From Dendrophyllia cribrosa (Eukaryota; Cnidaria; Anthozoa; Scleractinia; Dendrophylliidae), in assembly GCA_024195265.1 (NCBI GenBank), contig JAJLRJ010000002.1, positions 48,015,252-48,079,251 on the forward strand: DNA of 64,000 nucleotides. Reading direction: 5' to 3'. A program made the translations under genes and the position numbers. Below, piece after piece: positions 12,296 to 22,204 of this stretch. Within the stretch, counting starts at the first letter, position 1, and each line of letters opens with the position of its first letter. Below the pieces are notes generated by a model. It worked only from the letters and a program-made list of their open reading frames with translations. It did not search any database and was not told where the DNA came from.

Positions 12296-15200
12296 TTGCG
12301 GGTTGGTGTCTTGCAGTTGCCTAGCAACAAAACGGCGACAAAGCTCCAATTGACGTCATCCTGTGTGACGAGCAACTGGGAACGAGAATGTCTCAACTTC
12401 AAATTTCGGGGCCATTATGGCCATACAAACCAACCTTTCCAGTTAAACCAGGAATTCGATTTCTCGCCCCACGTGGCTTAAATTTTGCGGTGCACCCTCT
12501 TTCCCCGAGCTTCGTGAGGTTCTGCGAGACACCTTTTTATAGTATATTTTCCGATTTCTTTGTAGAAAAACAACTACTTAAATAATTGTTTATCGGCAGA
12601 AAAGAGTATTTTTACAATCATCACAACTGCGCGCAAATTTGATTGTGGTACTTGTTATCCCCCAAACGTTCTTTCCTTCATCATTCATTTTGAGTGTCAT
12701 TTTATTGATTACATGCATTTTATTGATTCGTTCCTTCATCCTTCTATAATGGCGGCCGATTTTTTACTTCATTATATTCATGCTAATTAGCCTACCAAGC
12801 CTTGTTAGCATGTGCCAAAATAAGACCGCGTTATCTCAAAATATTGACACGTCTTTCTATTTCTCCTTTAACGTTAATGAAAAGCAATATTATTTATCAA
12901 TTATGGCTCGAGGCAAAAACGTGATAAGATCAGAATAATTTAAATCCAGTTTTAAGGAAGCCGTACAGTCAGTACATGGTCAAAATACAAAACAACTTAT
13001 TTTGTAACAAGGAAAGTTTATTTACAGGTATTTTCAATTTTAGTTTACAAAACGTTAGTTAAAGCTCAGTGACCCATTATTTAAATGTTTTCACAGTTTC
13101 GAATGACATGAACGGACAGTCCTTGTTTTCTGTCAAAGAAAGACCAGAAGCAGTTTTCATTTTCTTTCAAGGATGTGGGTGGGCAAGTTATTCATTCGGA
13201 ATTAAAACTTTCACGAGATTAAACTGTTTTGCATTCGTATCAGTTTTGCCTGAGACAATTTCATTAAGAAGTGATAAGAACGCGCGAGAATTGAATGATG
13301 GGTCGCCATGGGCCCACATTAAATTATATTTAAAAGCAGTTGCTCATTGGTCGAAATTGTATTTTGACTATTGATGTCATTCGTGCAACCACTGACTCAT
13401 TCACTTGTTAAGTCCTATTTCTGTTATTCTCAGCCCTGACTGTGAGAACGTTCATGAGCTGCATATCTATCTTGCTTGTGTTTTTGTGTATTTACAACGA
13501 AAAAGCACAAACCTGTCTACGTCAGCTGGAACTAGATACTTTTGCTTGCTGTTTCATTTATCCTTCACTCAGGTAAATTGAGGTTTGTTGTTTCTTTCAC
13601 TGCTTTGTGTGTCTAAGAACATAATCACGTCTGTATGTCCAGCTTAGTGTGTACGCGTAGAAATTTCTTTCAAGAATGAAGCGGACAATTTACGACATTT
13701 AATGGATCTGAAACAGGTAATTTGTGCAATGACTATTTCTCTTGCAATCGATGCGAATACAGGTACACGCAGGCATTTGTTAGCTCATTCAGCGATTTTC
13801 ATCAGTTATCAGCTCATTTTGTTGTTAGAGAGATAAATAGACCTGAAAAGGCTTTTGCGACTTATGTACATCTTGTTTTCAACGCCGAATTCGGAGGTTC
13901 ATGTTCACCGTGACTCGACATTCGCAGCTGCTGCCTTAAAATTGTACTTTTCCTTCACACAACTGTGTCGGAAAAGAATGAAATGTCATTGAAAAGGCCG
14001 CCTCATACAATAAAAGCGAGTGAATTAAGCTAAAAGCCTGTGGCGTTACACAAAGGGACCGAATCTTAGAAGATTGGAAGCTCTAACTGAAGATGTTAAA
14101 TGGATTTTACGATCGAAAAGAAAATTTCCTTTTGAATTCTGAGTCAAAGAAAGTAATGCCGGAAACAGCTTCGCCACACTTTTACATTATTGTCAATTGC
14201 ACATAAATCGCATAACTTAAACTAAAAACGGGTTTATACACGTGCGTTTTTTCACGAAACGATAAGTGTTCACAATTAAATATGTTTAAAACTGTCTCCA
14301 GACTCGGCTAAGCTAAGGCTGGAACTGTTTTATTTTTTTTTGGCAGCTCCTGATATGATAAGGAGGATAGAAAATGTTAAGTGTGTGGGTGCGGTAAAGA
14401 TATGATTTTAATCATGATACGGGAAAAGGCCAATAAAGAATACTTGCGATGTCAAAAAGTATTGGTAACCCGGTTAGTGGGACTGATTTCATAGATATCA
14501 GAGACTTTTACGCTCCGCCATTTTGGATCAAGGATCAATTTTTTAGATATTAAATTTGACGGAAATTATTTCATATCGAATTCCGGGTTTTTATTCAGCT
14601 CCGAAAAGGTCTATACGATTTTTTTTTCTAACATGTTTTTGAGAACTGCAATTTCAGAGACATCATTGGGGGCCACGGATTAGAAATTTTATTAAAGTAT
14701 GAAAGGGCGCTAATTCGAGCTGGCTTTGAACAGTGTGTTATTACCCAGCAAGTTAGATAACATTAATATCAGTTAAAAGCCTGCAATTTAGTGGGGGTGA
14801 ATTTATCTGCAAAATTCGCGTGCGGTTGCCACATTTGCCTGAGAGGATATTTTTTTATTGTTTAGCTTAAAATCAATTAAAACAAATTCTCAGGGGCATT
14901 TGCGTCAACTACACGCGCATTTTTTAAATAAATCTACCTTACAGTTAGTTTTCTTCAATTGCCTTTATTCTACTATAGTTTTCACCTAAATAGAGTTGAG
15001 TACTCGAAACAATACATTTCATGATAGGCACACGAACACTTTGATTTTGTTGAAATGTTGAATACCACTTCAACATCGAGACTAATGGACCATAATAAAT
15101 CCATGTTTACATACAAAAAATGAAGTTGACCAACAAACCTTTCAGTGCTAAGTTCTAGAAACGGTGAATTGTTTTATCAGATAACAAACTTTTTGCTTCC

Positions 15201-16231
15201 TGATAGTTCTATAAATAATAAATTTAGAAATACACTGAATTAACGATAAAAAAAAAATAGCTAGAAAATTGTCCGACGTTTCGACGCCGCCACATCATTA
15301 TGAAGTAGAAAATAGCGTGTTTACAAAAAGGTTGACAGAATTGCATGCATAAATTTAACACATAATTAAGTAAAGTTGAAACAATTGTAAGTGCATGTCA
15401 AGTTTGATAAAGACAAATAATTCTTATCTAAAAAGACAAAATTTTATTACAGATTCCATATTCTATACTAGATAACATTTTGTTTCATTCTTAATTCGTT
15501 AATTGCCCAACCTCGTTCCCAGGGCTTTTCCCTTCGAGAGAGGGGCGGCGAACGTTCCAAAGAAATTTCGATCTCCACCAAGGGTATAAATACATGTTTG
15601 AAAATTATGTCGAGAATGGTTTGACCGTTCTCAACAAAAATATGCGTTGCTAAAAAGGTAGCAACTAGCAAATACAAACCCGGCAACTGAAGAGGTTCGA
15701 GAGGTGAACCGAAACCATGGTCTTGCCTGAATAAAATAGTGGCGTAAACGAAGCACTCGCCGGACTGTCAAAATTGACAACGGAGGTTTTAGTATAAACC
15801 GGCATCGAGCTCCACGCAGCTATAAAAGCGTAGCGAAAGGAAGCTAAAATTACATCCTTGACTGAGACAAACTTCAACTCTCTACAAGTTGAATAGCTTA
15901 TTTTAAAAGCTACAACTCTCTCTGCTATAAAGCTTGGATCATGAAAATTAAAATAGCTGGGCTCAGCGTGACATAAATAGCAGGAAAGTCATTCACAGCC
16001 AACAGATCATTTCAGATCCTGTCATGTCCGGTATTTCAGAGAGAAAAGTTAGAGAAATTCAAACCTTTCCTACATAAAAATCTACATGCCAATATTAATG
16101 GCGAAAGGACGCTAAAATGAGGTCAAAATCTACAAGTGCGACACCACGGGAAACTACATCCGACAGACTTGACCTCTAGTCCGTTGCACGCAGCTTTTGA
16201 AAGGTTTTAAAATTCAGTCTACACTCTACAG
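12296..16231. other. Anonymous sequence with repeat fragments
   Basis: No gene is recognised. At about 15270-15300 the text CCGACGTTTCGACGCCG followed by ACATCATTATGA resembles the tail of Penelope-like retroelements, but the piece is too short to be sure. At 15509-15549 there is a half copy of the CCTCGTTCCCAGG MITE family. Confidence 0.35.
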
Positions 16232-17952
16232 TCTTTTTTTTATTTATTTATTTTTTATTATTATTATTTTATTTTTAACTTCAACCGTCATAACAGACAT
16301 ACTTACAATTGTCAAGATTTCAAGATTATTTACATTACAGCCAAAAAAACAGCCGCGCAATTGCTGAATGAGGCTTGTATTACAAAGAATTAATGCTTAA
16401 TTATGTTGATAAAAGAGAAAATTGACATTTATTTACAGTACACTCTAAAATAAAACAAAAACACACCCAAACATACACACAAAAGCATACACACGAAACT
16501 AATTAAAGGGGGAAAATGTCTTTTGGCCATTTTTCATAAAAGGTTTCTAATTTATTATTCTTAGTGGAAATATATTTTTCAACTTGGTATTTAATTCTTA
16601 CTTTAAATTTGAAACCTTCTATGTTTGGAAGTACCTGTTTCTTTCTACAATCCCATAAATACAATTTACCAATTAATATCAGATAATTTAACAAGGGACA
16701 TTTTGACATCGTTATTCCAATTATAACCTCTCGTAAACGCAACCCGTGAAATTCCTTTGTTATTGTTAAATAATACTGTTCAACATTTTTCCACAACATA
16801 TTTGAGTGCCGACAGTAAAAGAGAAAGTGACATATTGTTTCCTGTTCAGTCTTGCAAAAAGTACATTTGTCATGCTGGAGATATCCAATTTTAAAAAGTT
16901 TTGCATTGGTGTAAAGTATTGAATTTAAAACTTTATATTGAAAGGATTTAACATAAGGCTCCTGTGCTGTTAAGTGGGGAAGGTTGTAAACAATTTTTAA
17001 ATCTTCGTCAGATAAGCCAAAATCATGTTTTAAATTCTTTGCATTATTAGGTAATTGTGCTTTATTTGATACTATTAAAGAATAATAGTCTTTCGTTTTC
17101 TTTTCCGCTATGTCAAAAATCTCATTTCCCTTTATAAAATAAGTATTATCTGTAAAGGTAGTGTACTCTATTATTTTCAAAGAGGAAGGAATTGCGCGCC
17201 TAAGACCTGTCCATGTAAGAAAATTAGTTTTCTCAACTATGTTATTAATTACATTAAAGGATTCTATGTTGTCGAGATTAAACAAGAGATCTTTAATGAT
17301 ACGTATCCCCAAGTCATAATAAGATTTATAAAAAACTGGTTTTCCATCTATTCTTATATCTTTGTTATTCCAAATTATACAGAGCCGTTCTTTATTAGCT
17401 AAAAAGAGATTTCGAAAATCTAACCAACATTCTAAAAGTTCTCTGTAGAAAACCGAGTTAATTGAAAGATCGTCCATTGCATAATTACATTTAAAAAGCA
17501 AAAGACCACCAACATTACTTAGGAGATATAACAAGTAGAATTTCCACGTACTTTCGTTATCGCTGAAAATACGTTTTAGCCAAGCTAATCGTACAGCTTT
17601 GACCAAGCTTTCAATATCTGTCATTTTAATGCCACCGTCTTCATAACTGTTTATTGAAGAGAGCCTTGTTACTTTATCCTTTCCATTCCATAAAAAGGAG
17701 AAAATCAAACTATTCACTTGTTTGATGATTTTACTTGGAGGTGAAAGAATCGAAGATATAAAAACTAGTTTTGGAATAAGTAATGACTTGATTATAATTA
17801 CTTTACCATAAATGGACAGTCCTCTAGATGACCATATATTTATCAGCTGCTTTATGCTGTCAACCTTCCCTTGAAAGTTTTTTTCGTAAAGTAATGATAG
17901 GTCGTATGTAAAAAAGGTTCCTAAAGCTTTAATAGGTTCACTTGGCCATTTA
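16232..17952 (-). mobile_element. Non-LTR retrotransposon, 3' half
   Basis: This is the downstream part of a minus-strand LINE whose upstream part lies at 26839-27474, beyond the inserted 8.9-kb DNA transposon. It contains the C-terminal coding region (16503-17952), a 3' untranslated stretch and an A/T-rich tail region (about 16235-16275 on the plus strand, A-rich in element orientation). The element is heavily 5' truncated, as is usual for LINE copies. Confidence 0.85.
16503..17952 (-). pseudogene. LINE reverse transcriptase polyprotein, C-terminal part
   Basis: This is the continuous C-terminal end of a LINE ORF2-like protein, about 480 residues to the stop. It begins, directly after the transposon junction, with KWPSEPIKALGTFFTYD, the block that follows the reverse transcriptase palm in L1/Tx1-like elements. 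Near its C-terminus it carries CTFCKTEQETICHFLFYC, a C-x2-C...H...C zinc motif like the zf-RVT domain. Removing the intervening DNA transposon and one TA puts this frame directly behind the segment ending KPFGI at 26841. The frame has no stop, so the copy was probably young when it was hit. The clade (L1/Tx1-like) is inferred from motif style. Confidence 0.85.
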
Positions 17953-17981
17953 CAGCGGTGCTCCGTCACGCGTGACCAGTA
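17953..17981 (+). repeat. Left terminal inverted repeat of the 8.9-kb transposon
   Basis: 29 bp, identical to the reverse complement of 26810-26838. It contains the perfect 12-bp palindrome GTCACGCGTGAC, so each end can pair with itself as well as with the other end. After the CCAGTA the two ends diverge. Confidence 0.92.
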
Positions 17982-18142
17982 AATTCCGAGATTTCAAACA
18001 ATGTGTCAAGTTTTGTTTACCATATTTGGGCATTTTAGTGTGTTCTGGGAAATTTGAAGAGAGATTGCAAAGTTCAAAGGGAGATTTGAAAATTTCAACG
18101 CATTTTACCAATGTTCAGACCGATTGATTATTAAATGCTCTA

Positions 18143-19342
18143 GGTCGGGAGTTCAGGCCAGGTAGACCTCTCAGTAAGGAAATAAGAAGACGGATAGTTG
18201 GCATGTATTTGAACGGAGAAGGACCGAGGGCAATCTCAAGAGTTGTTCGTGTTATTCATGGCGGCGTATGTGGCATTATTCGCCATTATCAAACGTACGG
18301 TACATATGCTCCCTTTAGTCAAGGAGGACGAAGTTATCCTTCTAAACTTTCAGACAACGTTCTAGAATCCATAGAATTGTTCAAATTGATGAAACCTAGC
18401 ATGTTTGGAAAGGAAATACGTGAAAGACTGTTGAACGATGGCATATGTGACAGGGGCGGATCAAGGGGGGGGGGGGGGGGTGCAGGGGGTGCGCACCCCC
18501 CCCCCCCCCCCCCCCTGAGATGACCTAGTCTGCGTTGTTCGCTTTTAAAATTTGTTTACGTCACCCTTCAGTTACGTCATTCCTTAGAGGTGCACCCCCT
18601 CCTAAGAAAAATCCTGGATCCGCCCCTGTGTGACGGGCGAAGCTTACCGGCTTTGTCCACGGTCAACAAGGGAATTGTAAACAAGCTCCGAATGTCATAC
18701 AAAAAACTAACTGTCATACCTGGAGAGAGCCAAAGTGATGCTAATGTCGAGAAGTGCAACGAGTGTCTTGAACTTACCTCGAGAATTGATCCATGCAAAC
18801 TTCATTTCTTTGATGAATCTTCTGTGATAAAAACTACCGGAAATCGTCGATATGGTCACAGTTTTGTTGGACAGCGTGCAATAGAAGTCCAGCGCTACGC
18901 ATCGAATGCTAACTATACTGTAAACCTTTTGCAAAGTCTGCGTGGGATCGATTATTATAACATACTGATAGGCCCATCCAATGGCGACGAGTTGGTGAGT
19001 TTTTTTGAATATGTGTTGGAAACTGAAGACGCATTGGGGGCGCCAATCCTTATGCCGGATGATGTAGTTGTAATGGACAACTGCGGCTTTCACCATGGAA
19101 GAGTGACTGAGAGGGCACTTAGAGATATTTTGGAAGATGCAGGGGCTCAACTAGTCTTTCAGCCTCCATATTCACCCCATTTAAACCCATGCGAGTATTC
19201 TTTTGGGCAAATGAAAAGGCACTTGCAATATGATGAGGCCTTTTCTGAATCATTTACTGAAGTTGCTATTATGCAGGCATTAAGTATGATAAATATAAGA
19301 GACTGCATCAATTACTTTAAGCATTGTGGATACTTGCTTTAA
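18143..19342 (+). pseudogene. Tc1/mariner-like DDE transposase, split by a MITE
   Basis: The product would cut and paste the host element at TA sites. The N-terminal part (18143-18450) shows a paired-type helix-turn-helix region starting GRPLSKEIRRRIVGMY and continuing through AISRVVRV. The C-terminal part (18634-19342) carries the RNase-H-like catalytic core: FFDES (first Asp, codon 18812), VMDNCGFHH (second Asp, 19076) and SPHLNPCE (Glu, 19193). There are 38 residues between the second Asp and the Glu. A 178-bp hAT-like MITE sits in between. Removing it and one TGTGA gives an uninterrupted 338-codon frame from 18143 to the stop. No in-frame ATG precedes the helix-turn-helix (a stop lies at 18125), but CTCTAG just before 18143 could be a splice acceptor, so a short upstream exon is likely. 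As it stands the gene is broken. Confidence 0.88.
18451..18628. mobile_element. hAT-like MITE inserted in the transposase
   Basis: The same family as 2979-3165: left end CAGGGGCGGATC, right end GGATCCGCCCCTG, 178 bp, with long G and C tracts at about 18464-18516. It is flanked by a perfect 5-bp duplication TGTGA (18446-18450 and 18629-18633). It interrupts the transposase between the DNA-binding and catalytic regions. Precise loss of the MITE plus one duplication copy would restore the frame. Confidence 0.88.
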
Positions 19343-19923
19343 TTTAGTTTCTGTTTAGGTGCCACAAGCAGATTTCTCTTTGTCAAAAGGGAAGATCATA
19401 GGGAATTTTGCTAGCAAAATATTATAGAAGTAGCAAGTGAAAGTTCAGCTTATTACTATTGAATTAATCATGTTTCACTATTTAACAAACAATATTGAAT
19501 TTTTGATTTTTTATGACTTAATTGTCAGTTCATTGATGTTCATTGTCAATCCTTTTAGCGAAAAAAAAAAATGAAATATAGAATGGAGAGCAAGGGTGGT
19601 GCAGTGGAGCAAGCATTTGTCTCCCACCAATATGGCTGGCCTTGGGCCTAGTGGTTGCATAAAGCAACTTAAGATATCAGATAAGTATTAAGTGTGATTT
19701 TTCTGCAACCATTAACTTTGTCCCAGAGGATTTTCTAGCATGGTATCACGGATAACTCGGCAGAAGATGGATCACAAGTGTGTGCAGGGCGTAGCTAGAA
19801 TTGTTCAAGGCGGGGGGGGGGGGGGAGGTGTCACGCCCAGGGTACTTACCAGATTGCCATGTTGATGTTGACATCCACGCTGTTTTGCTACATTTATCTC
19901 ACAAAGGGGAGGGGGGGGGGAAG

Positions 19924-19960
<37 letters not shown>

Positions 19961-20216
19961 AATGGTTGCAAAGAAGTCCCACTAACATGTAATCTTAAGT
20001 TGCTATCCCTAGAAGAAATGTCGTAAGTGGGTTTAGTTTGCTGTTGGTTTTCAATCTTGGTCTAAGAGGCCTTTCTCTGGGTTTTCCTGTTTCCCTCCTC
20101 AAAAACCAACACTTCCACATTTCATTTAGATCTAGCATGCACAAACATGTTAAATGAGTTAATAAGTATTTCATAGTTACAAGTGTTAAAAATATTTTTT
20201 ACAACCAAAAGCTTAT
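19343..20216. other. Non-coding interior of the transposon, homopolymers
   Basis: After the transposase stop there is no gene. Near 19596-19640 the text GGTGGTGCAGTGGAGC resembles a tRNA A-box, so this may be a SINE head, but no matching B-box was found. At 19811-19825 there is a G tract, and at 19923-19959 a C tract of about 37 nt. Confidence 0.4.
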
Positions 20217-20445
20217 AATAGACCAATTTACAGTTGCCTACTTAGTTAAACCTGCCCTTTGTGTGGAAACGAGGCTGGAGTTGACCTTGTTTTGATACAA
20301 ACCTTTTCATATGTAAATAATGTTATTATGCTAACATGATTTACATATAAAAAGCAGGAAGGTTTTTATCAAAACAAAGTCAACTTCAGCCTTGCTTTTA
20401 CTCAAAGGCCAGGGTACTAAGCACACAACTGTAAAATAGTCTATT
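20217..20445. mobile_element. Foldback MITE, AATAGACC termini
   Basis: Inverted arms run from AATAGACCAATTTACAGTTG at the left to CAACTGTAAAATAGTCTATT at the right. Matching internal blocks include GGCTGGAGTTGACCTTGTTTTGAT against ATCAAAACAAAGTCAACTTCAGCC (broken into arms around an AT-rich loop). It is non-coding and nested in the 8.9-kb element between its two genes. Confidence 0.75.
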
Positions 20446-20818
20446 AGCCTGTAGAGATGACATGACAGTCATAAAAAATTACTCTCATGTCATCTCCAGT
20501 CAGTAGGGTATGATAACATCTGAACTAATTTTGGTTGGAATTTTCACTCCACATTGCTAGATCCAATCCATGTACCAATAACTTTGAATTGGTTTCAGTG
20601 GTAAAATAAAGATTTTCTTCACCATGATTCATGTTTTAAAACTTGTTATGATGAACAAATGAATATTTTTATACAAGAGTCCACTGAAAGAAAACAAAAT
20701 GCTTTTATTGTTTCTCAATACAACCCAACCAATACAATCCCTGGCCTGTAGTAGATTTAAAGCTGCAAATGGTAGGCTTATCATAGCCAACTGTTCCTTG
20801 TATCATTTCTTCTAGTTA

Positions 20819-20979
20819 CAGCCATGCTCCGTCACGCCTGACCAGTAATCCACAAGACTGAAGTGAATATTCTCACGGGAATTCCGAATCTTGGAATGAA
20901 TTTTCAAAACTGACGTGTAAACTTGAAAACTCCATTCAAATTTTCAAAAATACTGGTCACGCGTGACGGAGCATGGCTG
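20819..20979. mobile_element. 161-bp MITE with sibling terminal repeats
   Basis: The ends are CAGCCATGCTCCGTCACGCC at the left and the inverse of CAGCCATGCTCCGTCACGCG at the right, flanked by TA (20817-20818 and 20980-20981). The termini differ from those of the surrounding 8.9-kb transposon mainly at positions 5-6 (CC for GG in the GGTG/CATG block), so it belongs to a sibling subfamily. The interior matches the right part of the element at 21428-21779, so it looks like an internal deletion of that type. Confidence 0.85.
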
Positions 20980-21427
20980 TAAGCTGTTTTACCAGACATA
21001 AAAAAGGAAACAATTCAGAGCATCACACAGAATTCCAATAATTAATCAGTCTCTGCCCCTTACGTTACCATACTGAAACTGAAATGGTGACCACAGTTGT
21101 AGCATTCAAAGTCAATTACAGGGGTAAGGAATTACGTACAAGTACTGGTGCACAGAATGTTAGCAATTTCAACGTTAAACTGATAGGTGTCCTGTAAAGG
21201 GGTGCTAGTGGGGCCAAACCTAAACCCCAAAAGACATTGCATTTTTGCCCATAATCACTTTAGTGTAACTCTTTAGGACAAAACTTAAGTACTCTTTTTG
21301 GAAGATTTTCTCCTTTTTGGTCTTGCCTAATCTTGTTATTTTCCTACCATGGCAGCAATTAAAGCAATTAGTTACCTCTGAGTGACAAATGCCAAATTTG
21401 ATGTGGATGGTTTTGCCCCAGCCCTTA

Positions 21428-21779
21428 CAGCCATGCTCCGTCACGCGTGACCAGTAGTCTAGAGAATGAAATGAATATTTGAATATTTCTTTGTAACGTC
21501 AGAGATTTGACTGAAACCTTGAAGATCTCTGTGGAAAACACTTTGACAGTCACGAATTAACGGAAAATAACTTCGCTGCACGCATAAAAAAAACTAATAT
21601 TGTTCGGATATGTAACATTTCAAACAAAATGATATTTTGTTGCTCTTTGTTTCCGAAAATGCGGTAAAATTCTTACGGGAATTCCGAATCTCGGAATGAA
21701 TTTACAAAACCGACGTGTAAACTTGAAAAATCCATTCAAATTTTCAAAAATACTGGTCACGCGTGATGGAGCATGGCTG
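21428..21779. mobile_element. 352-bp MITE with sibling terminal repeats
   Basis: Termini are as in 20819-20979 (CAGCCATGCTCCGTCACGCG), with TA at 21426-21427 and 21780-21781. Its right-hand interior (GGGAATTCCGAATCTCGGAATGAA onward) is nearly the same as that of the 161-bp copy, while the left-hand interior is extra. It has no coding capacity, so it must depend on a transposase supplied elsewhere, plausibly of the type encoded at 18143-19342. Confidence 0.85.
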
Positions 21780-22204
21780 TAAGTTCCTGCAAGTTAAGAT
21801 TAATTTGTGATAAACAGTAATTTAAAACTATTGAAATGTAAACTTAAAAAAGGACTTCATAATGCAAGAAGAGTTAAAAAAAACTCTTCTAGTACACTGT
21901 ATGTTTCTTGTTAATTGTAGTTTAGATGAACTCAACAAACGTTTGCAGCAATACTGGTCATTGTAAGCTTACTGTTGTGAAATAAAGCTTCCCTCTGCTC
22001 CTTGGATCAAGTGATTCTTCTCACAAATCCTTTTTGTTTTGTAATAACATGTACAGTAGTGGCATAAGATTTTTCTCACATTTCCACCTGCTTTTTCTTT
22101 CTTCCTTTTCTTTTGTTTCCGCCAAACTAAGTGTCAGTTTTGTTTTGTGTATCTGTGTATGTTTTTGTTTTGTTTTGGTAAAAAAAATTATTTCACATGT
22201 GCTA

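Noticed and set aside
18590..19342. Transposase start at 18590 giving a 250-residue protein
   Set aside because: The first 15 codons lie in the hAT-like MITE. The true N-terminal part is upstream, before the MITE.
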